Of a stretch of 64,000 bases of DNA, positions 44,409 through 54,599 are shown piece after piece (position 1 is the stretch's first letter; each line of letters begins with the position of its first letter). The stretch comes from 66-474 sp035695065. Lineage in GTDB: Bacteria > Pseudomonadota > Gammaproteobacteria > Xanthomonadales > Rhodanobacteraceae. Made by a program: the position numbers and the translations under genes. The stretch lies in the NCBI GenBank assembly GCA_035695065.1, contig DASSEW010000003.1:11033-75032 (forward strand), in the 5' to 3' direction. A model generated the notes under the pieces. The model had not been told where the DNA came from. It ran no database searches and saw only the letters and a program-made list of their open reading frames with translations.

Positions 44409-44502
44409 CGGTCGTCCCGGCGTGGGCCGGCGTCCAGTGGCGACAACGCTCGACCGAAGCGCATTCGCCACTGGATTCCGGCCTACGCCGGAATGACGAG
44501 AT
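44409..44502. repeat. paired REP-like palindromes, family A copy 4
   Basis: GGTCGTCCCGGCGTGGGCCGG...CCAGTGGCGA and, inverted, TCGCCACTGGATTCCGGCC...GCCGGAATGACG. Together they can form a ~90-base stem between lysS and yciI. Confidence 0.75.
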
Positions 44503-44509
44503 GAAAGAT

Positions 44510-46021
<1,512 letters not shown>

Positions 46022-46055
46022 CGTTCGAATAGTAGTGGAGAGATCACGCGCGCAC

Positions 46056-47184
46056 TCACGAAGCGTCGGCACGTTTCGCGCCCGCCTCAAGACCCATCTT
46101 CAAACTGGCTTCGACGAATTCATCCAGGTCGCCGTCCAGCACGCGTTGCGTGTCCGAACGTTCGACGCCGGTGCGCAGGTCCTTGATGCGGGACTGGTCG
46201 AGCACGTAGTTGCGGATCTGGCTGCCCCAGCCCACGTCGGACTTGGTCGCTTCCAGCGCGGCCTTTTCGGCGTTGCGCTTCTGCAATTCCATCTCGTACA
46301 ACTTCGCGCGCAACATCTTCATCGCGCGGTCGCGGTTCGCGTGCTGCGAACGCTCGGTCTGGCAGGCGACCACGATGCCACTCGGAACGTGGGTGATGCG
46401 CACCGCCGACTCGGTCTTGTTGACATGCTGGCCGCCGGCGCCGGAGGAGCGATACACGTCGGTCTTCAGGTCGGCGGGATTGATCTCGATGTCGATGTCG
46501 TCGTCCACTTCCGGCGAGACGAACACGGACGAGAACGAGGTGTGGCGGCGGTTGTCGGAATCGAACGGTGATTTGCGCACCAGGCGGTGCACGCCGATCT
46601 CGGTCTTCAGCCAGCCGTAGGCGTAATCGCCCTCGACGCGGAACGTCGCCGACTTGATGCCGGCCACTTCACCCGCGCTGGCTTCCAGCAATTCCGTCTT
46701 CCAGCCCTTGTCTTCCGCCCAGCGCAGGTACATGCGCAGCAGCATCTCGGCCCAGTCCTGCGCCTCGGTGCCGCCGGCGCCGGCTTGGATGTCCACGAAC
46801 GCGTTCGACGCGTCCTGCTCGCCCGAGAACATGCGCTGGAATTCCAGCTTGCCGATCTGCGCCGCCAGCGCGTCCACGTCGCGCGCGATGGTCTGGACCG
46901 ACGCTTCATCGTTTTCCGATGCGGCAAGTTCCAGCAACTCGTCGGCATCGTTCAGGCCGGAACCGATCTGGTCCAGCCCCTCGACCACCTGCTGCAGGCG
47001 CGCGCGTTCCCGACCCAGCTCCTGCGCACGCTGCGGGTCGTCCCAGACGTTCGGATTTTCCAGCTCGCGGCTTACTTCCTCGAGACGTTCGCGCCTGGCC
47101 GGGTAGTCAAAGATACCCCCGTAGCGATTCGGCGCGGGCCTGCAGGTCCGCGATCTGGGCGTGGATCGGATTGGTCTCGAGCAT
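46056..47184 (-). CDS. prfB: peptide chain release factor 2, made by programmed +1 frameshift
   Basis: Reading begins at ATG 47184, runs 25 codons to CTT (47110-47112) followed by an in-frame TGA (47107-47109), then shifts +1 to GAC and continues to the stop at 46056, giving 375 residues. The site GGGGGTATCTTTGAC is the classic prfB recoding signal. The protein has the SPF tripeptide (RKSPFDSDN) that reads UGA/UAA and the catalytic GGQ (SSGAGGQHVNKTE). It terminates translation and controls its own level through the UGA. Confidence 0.96.
47105..47121 (-). promoter_or_regulatory. prfB programmed frameshift site
   Basis: On the minus strand: the Shine-Dalgarno-like GGGGG (preceded by C instead of the usual A), 3 bases, slippery CTT, then TGA C. 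Low RF2 favours the shift, so RF2 synthesis is autoregulated. Confidence 0.95.
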
Positions 47185-47325
47185 GGCCGTTGGGTCTTGC
47201 GAAAAAGATCGGTGATGGTAGCAAAGCCGCCGAATTGCCGCACGGTCACGCGGGCGATCTGACATCCGTCACTGGCGCTGCGGCGCACGCCTGTCTATCG
47301 TTTGCGCATCCAAGGGAGAACCGCC

Positions 47326-47700
47326 ATGTCCGACGACACCAAACCGGCGCGCAGCTACGACTACCGCTTGTTCCCTGCGCTGTTCGTGATCGCGCTCGGC
47401 GTGCTGTTCCTGCTGCGCAATCTCGGTTATGCCTTCGATTTTTTCGAGTTCCACAACTGGTGGGCGTGGCTGATCCTGGTCGCTTCGGTCGCGCCGCTCA
47501 CGCGCGCCTACGAGTCGTACCGCGCAAGCGGAAAGTTCGACGGCATGGTGGCGCATCACCTGTTCGTCGCCGGTGCGATCATCGTCGTCGCCGGAATGTT
47601 CCTGCTGGAACTCGACTGGGGCCGCTGGTGGCCGTTGTTCGTGATTCTGGGCGGGCTTTCGATGCTGGCGCGCGGAGATCGGCCGCGCACCGCAAAGTGA
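47326..47700 (+). CDS. small membrane protein, LiaI/LiaF-like transmembrane region
   Basis: A protein of 124 residues (AAGGGAG 7 bases before ATG 47326) with about four helices: FPALFVIALGVLFLLRNLGY, WWAWLILVASVAPLTRAY, HHLFVAGAIIVVAGMFLLEL and WWPLFVILGGLSMLARG. The pattern (helix, N-x-G-Y, helix, W-x-x-WPL) resembles the LiaI/LiaF/DUF5668 transmembrane region seen in envelope-stress membrane proteins. No function can be assigned. It converges on the flavin reductase gene so tightly that the two stop codons abut. Confidence 0.72.
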   Translation: MSDDTKPARSYDYRLFPALFVIALGVLFLLRNLGYAFDFFEFHNWWAWLILVASVAPLTRAYESYRASGKFDGMVAHHLFVAGAIIVVAGMFLLELDWGRWWPLFVILGGLSMLARGDRPRTAK

Positions 47701-48258
47701 TCAGCCCTTCGCGAACCGACCCACCCATGCCACGTACTTGTCCACGAAGCCCTGCAGGAACTCGCGCGTGCTGTCCACGGTGATGCTGCCGTCCGCCGCA
47801 ATCAACCCTTCCTTGTACTGGATGAAGGCTTCCGGCATCTGCAGCATCGGGATGTCCAGGAACACGCAGATGTTGCGCAGGTGCTGCTGCGCGAGCGCGG
47901 TGCCGGTGGAACCCATGGTGGTGCCGATCACCGCGCCGGGCTTGCCGGCGAACGCATTGGTGCCGTAGGGGCGCGAAGCGATGTCGATCGCGTTTTTCAG
48001 CACGCCGGGAATCGAGCGGTTGTACTCCGGCGTCACGAACAGCACGCCGTCGGCGTTCTTGATCTGCTCCTTCATCTGCTTCGCCGCCGGCGGGTAATCC
48101 TTCTCGTTGTCCTGGTTGAACAACGGCAGGTCGCCGATGTTGATGTACTCGAAGGCGAGCTTGTCGCCCGCGAGTTTCTGCAGCGCGTGCGCGAGCTGCT
48201 TGTTGAAAGAACCCTTGCGCAGGCTGCCGATCAGCACCGCGATTTTCAGAGTTGCCAT
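47701..48258 (-). CDS. NAD(P)H-dependent FMN reductase (ChrR/YieF type)
   Basis: A protein of 185 residues with flavodoxin fold. IAVLIGSLRKGSFNKQLA is the FMN phosphate loop and FVTPEYNRSIPGVLKNAID the family signature; GAVIGTTMGSTGTALAQQHLR is the second flavin site. It reduces quinones, chromate or azo compounds through two-electron transfer. The stop codon directly abuts that of the opposing gene (TGATCA palindrome). Confidence 0.9.
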   Translation of the reverse strand: MATLKIAVLIGSLRKGSFNKQLAHALQKLAGDKLAFEYINIGDLPLFNQDNEKDYPPAAKQMKEQIKNADGVLFVTPEYNRSIPGVLKNAIDIASRPYGTNAFAGKPGAVIGTTMGSTGTALAQQHLRNICVFLDIPMLQMPEAFIQYKEGLIAADGSITVDSTREFLQGFVDKYVAWVGRFAKG

Positions 48259-48373
48259 ATCGAACTCCTTTCAAACAGGTGATGCCACCATCCTTCGCGC
48301 AGCGGCGGCGTGAAAAAGCTCCCCACCGCGTTTTGCGGGCGAGAGGGTTGGGTGAAGCCGCGTTGTTGTAGTG

Positions 48374-48425
48374 AGTAGGGCGGGCATTGCCCGCCGGGTT
48401 CGTCGGCGGACGATGTCCGCCCTAC
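48374..48425. repeat. REP-like element, family B copy 5
   Basis: GTAGGGCGGGCATTGCCCGCC then GGCGGACGATGTCCGCCCTAC, two adjacent hairpins just after the methyltransferase stop codon. Confidence 0.78.
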
Positions 48426-48431
48426 ACGGCT

Positions 48432-49274
48432 TCACGGTTTCACGAACCTCAACGTCATCCGGTCGGATTCCCCGATCGCCTTCATCTTCACGTGTTCGGC
48501 ATCCGGCCCGGAAAGATCCGGCGGCAGGCGATGGATGTTGATGTCCTCGGGATCCTTCGGATTGGAGTTGATCTCAGAAGCACCCGCCAACCGGAAGCCG
48601 TTCCGCAGGCCGGCCTCGATGATGTAGTCCTCGGGAATCCGGTGCAGCGCCTTCGAGCTTTGCACCGCATCCGCGAACGGCTTGGCGCGATGGTCGGTGA
48701 AGCCGAACACGCCGCCGGGCTTCAACACTTTGAAAGCGGCCTTGAACACCGCATCCAGCGTCTGCGGGCTGTCGTTCAACCAGTCGTGCGCGTTGCGGAA
48801 GGTGAGCACCATGTCGGCCGAATTGTCCGGCCCGAGGTCCACATGCTTCGGCGGCGAGAACGGGATCACCTTGGTGACGTGTCCGTACACCTTCGGATCG
48901 GACTTCAACTTTTGCTCGAACTTGCTCGGCCCGCCATTGCGCGGCGGCGGAGTCGCTTCGATCAAATGTCCGTCCGCGTACAGGAACGGCGCCAGGATTT
49001 CGGTGTACCAGCCGCCGCCCGGATCAAGCTCGATCACGGTCATGTCCGGTTTGATCCCGAAGAACTCCAGCGTTTCGACCGGGTGCCGATATGGGTCGCG
49101 CGCCTTGTTGGCATCCGAACGCCAACTCCCATTCACCGCTTCCTTCAACAACGTGGCGGTATCGCCCGAAGGCGCGATCGGGCCGTTGTCCGCCGCTGCA
49201 TAGGCGACGCCACCGGTGCACAACGCGCCGGCCAATGTAAAAGCAACCGCCTTCAAGCAAGTCCGCTGCAACAT
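48432..49274 (-). CDS. exported class I SAM-methyltransferase-like protein
   Basis: A protein of 280 residues with a Sec signal peptide (TCLKAVAFTLAGALCTGGVAYAAAD). The mature part has a Rossmann methyltransferase layout: motif I ELDPGGGWYTEILAPFL, DMVLTFRNAHDWL for the motif IV region and LKPGGVFGFTDHRA for the post-strand-4 motif. Similar exported methyltransferase-like proteins occur in xanthomonads and Caulobacter. How SAM would reach the periplasm is unclear, so the protein may bind another ligand. It lies 7 bases from a REP element. Confidence 0.8.
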   Translation of the reverse strand: MLQRTCLKAVAFTLAGALCTGGVAYAAADNGPIAPSGDTATLLKEAVNGSWRSDANKARDPYRHPVETLEFFGIKPDMTVIELDPGGGWYTEILAPFLYADGHLIEATPPPRNGGPSKFEQKLKSDPKVYGHVTKVIPFSPPKHVDLGPDNSADMVLTFRNAHDWLNDSPQTLDAVFKAAFKVLKPGGVFGFTDHRAKPFADAVQSSKALHRIPEDYIIEAGLRNGFRLAGASEINSNPKDPEDINIHRLPPDLSGPDAEHVKMKAIGESDRMTLRFVKP

Positions 49275-49438
49275 GGCGAGTCCTCCTGACGTGGGAACGG
49301 GTTAGAGTACGCCGAAATCCAACCCACAATGCGGCGAACGATTACATGAAGTCGAAAGTCATGTCCCGAATTGTCGCGCCACGCGCTTCAGAACAAGGGG
49401 TGTGCCCGGAATTCACCCTCCCACATCAAGGAACTCTG

Positions 49439-49903
49439 ATGAATAGACTCATAGGTGGAACGACGGCGGCGATGCTGGCCGTTTTCGGCATGGCGCATGC
49501 GCAGGAATTTGCCAGTCGCTGGGGCGCGCCCGATGATTCAACCGTCAAAGCCATCATCGCCGTGGAAAGGGCGTGGGCCGAAACCAGTTGTGGCATATCG
49601 CCGCCGCCAGCCCTGAGAGCAGCAGTGGCGGGCGATTTTCTTGGCACTTCCACGCGCGGGCAGCACTACGAAAAAGCACGGGCGCTGGAATCAGGAAACG
49701 ATCATGACTGCAAGCTCGGGCAAGTCAGGGTCCACTTCTTCGGAGATTCGCTGGCGGTCGCTTATGGAAGCGAAAGCTCCATCGGGAAAACTGCCGACGA
49801 AAAGGAAGGAAGGCGCTGCGCAATCTGGACGGATACCTGGCTGAAGCGCGACGGCGCGTGGCAAATCATCGCGGCCCAGGACAATCCTGTGGATTGCCGA
49901 TAG
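49439..49903 (+). CDS. exported NTF2-like (SnoaL/DUF4440) protein
   Basis: A protein of 154 residues starting at ATG 49439 (AAGGA upstream). Signal peptide GTTAAMLAVFGMAHAQ; the mature part has a cone-shaped NTF2-like pattern: IIAVERAWAETSC, ALRAAVAGDFLGTST, VHFFGDSLAVAYGSES, WTDTWLKRDGAWQIIAAQDN. Four cysteines could form disulfides. Codon use is less biased than nearby genes. Function is unknown. Confidence 0.72.
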   Translation: MNRLIGGTTAAMLAVFGMAHAQEFASRWGAPDDSTVKAIIAVERAWAETSCGISPPPALRAAVAGDFLGTSTRGQHYEKARALESGNDHDCKLGQVRVHFFGDSLAVAYGSESSIGKTADEKEGRRCAIWTDTWLKRDGAWQIIAAQDNPVDCR

Positions 49904-49923
49904 CCCGCGTAGGTTGGGGGTGA

Positions 49924-50281
49924 GCAAGCGTAGGGGGCGGGAGTAGCGGAGCGGATCACGCCAGTCGAACCGCGACAGGCGGGTTGGCACCCGCCCTACA
50001 GGTCTTCGGAAATCCATTGCTTCGCCGAGTCGAGTTCGCACAACGGGAACAGCCGAAACTCACCGGGAATCATGAACCCGGACGCGAACGCGATTCCGCG
50101 CAGCAAGCGTAGGGCGGGAGTAGCGGAGCGGATCCCGCCAGTCGAACCGCGACAGGCGGGTTGGCACCCGCCCTACAAGCCTTCGGAAATCCAATGCTTC
50201 GCCGAGTCGAGTTCGCACAACGGGAACAGCCGGAACTCACCGGGAATCAGGAACCCGAACGCGAACGCGATTCCGCGCAGC
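49924..50281. repeat. direct duplication of about 178 bp
   Basis: 49924-50102 and 50103-50281 are two copies of one segment, differing by about seven substitutions and a 2-base G insertion (roughly 95% identity by eye). Each copy contains a family B-like element (starting GCAAGCGTAGGG) and the 3' end of the SpoIIAA-like gene. Confidence 0.9.
49996..50103 (-). pseudogene. duplicated C-terminal fragment of the SpoIIAA-like gene
   Basis: 36 codons starting LRGIAFA and ending WISEDL then TAG, matching the last residues of the intact gene at 50173-50541 with a few changes. There is no start codon or ribosome binding site, so it is a dead duplicate tail. Confidence 0.85.
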
Positions 50282-50541
50282 CAAGGCGTGTCGGTCACCA
50301 GCGCAATGCATTCCCAGCCGCGCCAGTGGCGCAGGCCGAGCGTAAGGTCTTGCCACACCGCGCCGAATTCGAAACCGCGGAAGTCGTTGCCCATCAACCA
50401 GAGCACGCGCAGCTTGCGGTGCTGCGCGAACGCGGCTTCGATGCGCGGCGTCTTGATGGTGCGATATTCGACCGACGTCACCTTGCCGCGCGCGATGAAG
50501 CCGAGCACGCCGTCGGGCAAGCCTTGCATCGTTTCGATCAT
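50173..50541 (-). CDS. SpoIIAA-like (STAS/SEC14-type) protein
   Basis: A protein of 122 residues starting at ATG 50541. MIETMQGLPDGVLGFIARGK, DFRGFEFGAVWQDLTLG and FALVTDTPWLRGIAFA-like blocks match the PF11964 SpoIIAA-like family of small alpha/beta proteins related to STAS domains. The function is unknown, possibly lipid- or partner-binding. The tail (CELDSAKHWISEGL) ends at a TAG supplied by a family B repeat, and the last 36 codons are duplicated downstream. No strong ribosome binding site is seen. Confidence 0.8.
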   Translation of the reverse strand: MIETMQGLPDGVLGFIARGKVTSVEYRTIKTPRIEAAFAQHRKLRVLWLMGNDFRGFEFGAVWQDLTLGLRHWRGWECIALVTDTPWLRGIAFAFGFLIPGEFRLFPLCELDSAKHWISEGL

Positions 50542-50654
50542 GCGGAATGATGCAGCAATGCTCCAACAAACACGCGTGAAGCCTTCAGCCGTCACCCCGA
50601 CGACGGATTGGCCGGGATCGAGCTACCGGGGCAGCATGCGGCCCGTCAAAAGCA

Positions 50655-50692
50655 AAGACACTGGATCCCGGCCTGCGCCGGGATGAGGACAT
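50655..50692. repeat. REP-like element, family A copy 5
   Basis: CACTGGATCCCGGCCTGCGC and CGGGATGAGGA, a single palindrome between the S9 peptidase and SpoIIAA-like genes. Confidence 0.62.
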
Positions 50693-50734
50693 CCAGAACG
50701 GTTCGCAACGAGGAAGCGAATGGCCGCGTGCGCC

Positions 50735-52783
50735 CTATTGCAGGTACTTCCTCATCCACCCCACCCAGCGCTTGTACACGTCCGTGGTGCGCACGATGTC
50801 GTGCGGGAAGTGCGAATCGGCCGGATACGCATAGAACTCCACCGGCACGCCGGCGTCGCGCAGCGCGTGGAACCATTCGTAGGAATTGATCAGCGGCACG
50901 TTGGGGTCGCCCACGTCACCCATGATCAGGGTCGGCGCCTTGACGTTCTGCGCATACGCGATCGGCGACTGCTCGCGCCAGATGTCGTGGTACTTGGCCG
51001 TCCACGGCGAGCCACCGAAGAAATAGGTGTCGCCGGTCTGGTAGTAAGACACCGTGTAATCCATCACCCAGTCGGTCAGCGCCGCACCCGCGACGGCGGC
51101 CTTCCATGTGTCGTAATGGCCGCTGAGCCAGGTCGTCATGTAACCGCCGTAGGACCAGCCGGACACGCCGATGCGATTCGTGTCGACGATGCCGAGTTTC
51201 TCGACCGCGGCGAGCCCCGCCATCACGTCCTTGCCCGGACCTTCGCCGGTGTCGCGGAAGATCGCGTGCTGGTACTTGTCACCGAGGTTGGTGCTGCCGC
51301 GATAGTTCGGCTGGAACACCAGGAAGCCGTTCGCCGCGAGCAGCTGGATCAGCGGCGAGAAGCGCAGATCAGACGACGCTTCCGGGCCGCCGTGGATCAC
51401 CAGTACCAGCGGATACTTCTTCCCGGATTTGTAATCCACGGGATAGGTGAGCACACCGTCCTCGTCGAAGCCGTCCGCGCTCGTCCATCGCACGGCTTCG
51501 CTGCGGCCAAGTTTCAACTGGTCCACGAAGGCGTTGAGGTCGGTGAGCCGGCGCGGCTTCGCGCTGGACGAGTCGAGCACATACAACTCGTCCGGGTGAT
51601 CCGCCGTGGTGGCGATGAACGCGACGCGCCCGTTGTTCGCGACGCTCAGTTCCGGATTGACCTGCACTTCGCCGAGATCCAGTTCGCGCGCGACGCCATC
51701 CAGCGGCTGCACCCACAGGGTCGCTTGCGTGCCCTTGCTGCCGGCCAGCAGCAGCGCCTTGCCACCCGGCAACCATTCGTAGCTGTCGATGTTGCGCGCC
51801 AGTGCCGCAGTGACGTCATCCGGATCACCTTGCCCATTGCCGACATACACGGCATTGCCGTTGTTCTGGTCGCCGTTGCGCGGACGCATGAAAGCGTAGC
51901 TGTCGCCCTTCGGCGCGAACTTCAGGTCGCTCGAGCCCTGCGCGGTCACCAATGCACGCGGCTTGCCGCCGTTCGCATCCACCTCGTCGACCACGGACTG
52001 GAAAGAAGGTCCCCACCACGGCCCGGGGAAGCGTGTGAACGCGATGCCGCGCCCGTCGGGCGTCCACGCAGGCTCAGGCGCGGAATCCTGCTGGTCGGTC
52101 TGCAAGCTGAAATCGCCTTGGGTCAGCCGCTTCGGCTCTCCACCCGTACTCGACACGACCCACAGGTGATCGGGCGTCAGCGCCGCGCGCGCGAGGAAAT
52201 TGTTGTCGGTGACCTGGAAGGCGTCATCGTGCTCCTTGATCGCCTTCGCGTTCTTCGCCTCGTCGGCGGTGAGGAACGCGATGCGAGTGCCGTCCGGGCT
52301 CCATGAGAAGGAATCAACGCCCTGCTTGGCGTGCGTGATCCGCACCGGGTCGCCGCCGTCCATCGGCATCACGAAGACCTGCGCCTTCTTGTCGTCGTCG
52401 TCCTTGTCGGAATCGTCGTCCTTGGAATCGGAGCCATCCTGCGCGCCATGATCGTCCGCGAGGAACGCCAGCTTCGTGCCATCCGGCGACCAGCGCAGCG
52501 AATCCAGTCCCGTGCGCTTCCAGGTCAGCGCGCGCTTGTTGCCCGTCGCCACGTCCACCAGGTCAATCTCCTGGCGGCGCTTGTCGGATTTCCAGTCCGG
52601 CGTGGAGACGATCACCACGATCTTCGTGCCGTCCGGCGATATCTGCGGATTACTCAGCGAAGCGATCTTGCGCAGGTCTTCCAGCTGGAACGAGTTGGAC
52701 GGCGCGGCGTTCGCGACACCGAAAGAGGTGCAGGCGAGCAAGGCGACGGCGGCGCAAAAGGCGAGCGATTTGCGGGCGAGCAT
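50735..52783 (-). CDS. exported S9 family prolyl oligopeptidase-like peptidase
   Basis: A protein of 682 residues with signal peptide (LAFCAAVALLACTSFGVANA). N-terminal beta-propeller (repeated FSWSPDGTRIAF-type blades) and C-terminal alpha/beta hydrolase with GWSYGGYM (nucleophile Ser), GDVGDPNVP (Asp) and DSHFPHD (His). It cleaves peptides, probably dipeptidyl- or acylaminoacyl-peptidase-like, in the periplasm. A run of about 20 residues rich in Asp (DSDKDDDDKK) is inserted at about 116-135, in a propeller loop. The gene lies between recJ and the SpoIIAA-like gene. Confidence 0.9.
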   Translation of the reverse strand: MLARKSLAFCAAVALLACTSFGVANAAPSNSFQLEDLRKIASLSNPQISPDGTKIVVIVSTPDWKSDKRRQEIDLVDVATGNKRALTWKRTGLDSLRWSPDGTKLAFLADDHGAQDGSDSKDDDSDKDDDDKKAQVFVMPMDGGDPVRITHAKQGVDSFSWSPDGTRIAFLTADEAKNAKAIKEHDDAFQVTDNNFLARAALTPDHLWVVSSTGGEPKRLTQGDFSLQTDQQDSAPEPAWTPDGRGIAFTRFPGPWWGPSFQSVVDEVDANGGKPRALVTAQGSSDLKFAPKGDSYAFMRPRNGDQNNGNAVYVGNGQGDPDDVTAALARNIDSYEWLPGGKALLLAGSKGTQATLWVQPLDGVARELDLGEVQVNPELSVANNGRVAFIATTADHPDELYVLDSSSAKPRRLTDLNAFVDQLKLGRSEAVRWTSADGFDEDGVLTYPVDYKSGKKYPLVLVIHGGPEASSDLRFSPLIQLLAANGFLVFQPNYRGSTNLGDKYQHAIFRDTGEGPGKDVMAGLAAVEKLGIVDTNRIGVSGWSYGGYMTTWLSGHYDTWKAAVAGAALTDWVMDYTVSYYQTGDTYFFGGSPWTAKYHDIWREQSPIAYAQNVKAPTLIMGDVGDPNVPLINSYEWFHALRDAGVPVEFYAYPADSHFPHDIVRTTDVYKRWVGWMRKYLQ

Positions 52784-52847
52784 GGCAATCCCCAGTCAGA
52801 ACGCGCCGAGGGTACGACAGAACGATCCGGCGCGTCAGCCGCGGAAG

Positions 52848-54599
52848 TCATGCCGGCGCGAGTGCCGGCACCGGTTCGACGTGGCGCACCAGCAGTCGCA
52901 ACGACTCCACGCCCTGCCAGTCGTCAATGGTCAGTTCGTAAACGACCCGAATAGATGATCCGTCCGGCCAGTCGCGCTCCGCGTTGAACCACACCGCCGT
53001 ATGCACGCGGCCATCGCGCGGATCGCGCAGGTTGGCGCGCAGGTGCCTCTGCCCGGCACCGATGCGCCGCGAGCCGACGCACTCGAATACGTTGTCGAAC
53101 AGCGGCAGCGGGAAGCCCTGCCCCCACGGCCCGGCCGCACGCAACTGCCGCGCCAGTTCCAGGTCGAAATCGCTCGACGACAATTCGCCGTCACTGAGGA
53201 TCTGCGCCTGCAATGCTTCCTGTGCGATGCGCTCGCGTGCGATGGCGTCGAAGCAAACAGCAAAGCGTTCGAAGTCGTTTGCACGCAAGCTCAGGCCCGC
53301 TGCCATCGCGTGCCCACCGAAGCGCTGGATCAGCCCCGGCTGGCGCGCATCCAGTTCGGCCAGGGCATCGCGGATATGGAAGCCGGGAATGGAACGTGCA
53401 GAACCGCGGAGCGAGTCGGGAGCCTCATCGCCGGCCGGGGCAAACGCGACCACCGGCCGATGCAGGCGCTCCTTGATCTTCGAAGCGACAAGGCCCACCA
53501 CGCCGGCGTGCCAGTCCGAATTGAACAGTGCGATGCCGACCGCCTCCCCGCCATCAACATCCGCCAGCATCGCCTCGGCATCGGCGGTCATCATGTCCTG
53601 GACACCGCGGCGCTCGCCGTTGATGCCGTGCAGGACCGCTGCGAGTTCGCGCGCACGCGAACCATCGTCGGCCAGCAGGCATTCGATGCCGAGCGTCATG
53701 TCTTCCAGCCTTCCCGCTGCATTGATGCGCGGTCCCAGCGAATATCCGAGATCGCTGGCGGTCAGCCGGCTCGCATCGCAGCCGGCGACCTCGATCAGTG
53801 CCTCGATTCCCGCGCAGGCGCGGCCCGCGCGCATGCGGCGCAGCCCGGACTCGACCAGGATGCGGTTGTTGCGGTCCAGCGGTACCAGGTCCGCGACGGT
53901 CGCAAGCGCGACCAGATCGAGCAGGCACGAGAGGTCGGGCTCTTCGCGATTCGCGAAGCCACCGCGCTCGCGCAACAACGCGCGAAGCGACAACAGCACG
54001 TAGAACATCACGCCCGCGCCGCAAAGGGATTTGCTGGCGAAGCCGTCGCCCGGAACATTCGGGTTCACGATCGCATCCGCGTCCGGCAACGTCGTGCCTG
54101 GCAGGTGATGATCGGTAACGATGACGATGCAGCCGCGCGCCTTCGCGGCCGCCACACCCGCATGACTGACGATGCCGTTGTCCACGGTGACGATCAAATC
54201 CGGCGCGGGTTGCAGCGTGTCCACCAGCGCAGGCGTCAGGCCATAGCCATGCCGCATCCGGTGCGGCACCACGTAGCCGACATTTACCGCCCCCAGTGCG
54301 CGCAAACCGCGCACGGCGATGGCCGCACCGCAGGCGCCGTCGCAATCGAAATCCGCGGCGACGACGATCCGTTTTTGATTCCCGATGGCATCCGCCAGCA
54401 ATTCCGTCGCCTGCGCGATCCCGGAAAGTCCTTGCGGCGGCAGCAATGTTGCAAGTCGGTGCTCGGCATCGCCCGCGCACGACACGCCACGCGCCGCGTA
54501 CACACGCCGCAGCACCGGATGCACATGTTCCGGCCAGTCGCCGGGCGTGGCGGTGGATTCGCGGCGCGTGATCTTCGGGGCGCTCAAGGCTTTCGCCAT
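52848..54599 (-). CDS. recJ: single-stranded-DNA exonuclease RecJ
   Basis: A protein of 583 residues starting at ATG 54599, inside the end of rpfE. DHH-family motifs: VVAADFDCDGACGAA (motif I), VTVDNGIVSHAG (motif II), VTDHHLPGTTLPDADAIVNP (DHH, motif III) and GGHAMAAGLSL in the DHHA1 domain. It degrades ssDNA 5'-3' in recombination and mismatch repair. Length is typical (577 in E. coli). The order recJ-rpfE-greA is that of xanthomonads. Confidence 0.94.
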   Translation of the reverse strand: MAKALSAPKITRRESTATPGDWPEHVHPVLRRVYAARGVSCAGDAEHRLATLLPPQGLSGIAQATELLADAIGNQKRIVVAADFDCDGACGAAIAVRGLRALGAVNVGYVVPHRMRHGYGLTPALVDTLQPAPDLIVTVDNGIVSHAGVAAAKARGCIVIVTDHHLPGTTLPDADAIVNPNVPGDGFASKSLCGAGVMFYVLLSLRALLRERGGFANREEPDLSCLLDLVALATVADLVPLDRNNRILVESGLRRMRAGRACAGIEALIEVAGCDASRLTASDLGYSLGPRINAAGRLEDMTLGIECLLADDGSRARELAAVLHGINGERRGVQDMMTADAEAMLADVDGGEAVGIALFNSDWHAGVVGLVASKIKERLHRPVVAFAPAGDEAPDSLRGSARSIPGFHIRDALAELDARQPGLIQRFGGHAMAAGLSLRANDFERFAVCFDAIARERIAQEALQAQILSDGELSSSDFDLELARQLRAAGPWGQGFPLPLFDNVFECVGSRRIGAGQRHLRANLRDPRDGRVHTAVWFNAERDWPDGSSIRVVYELTIDDWQGVESLRLLVRHVEPVPALAPA

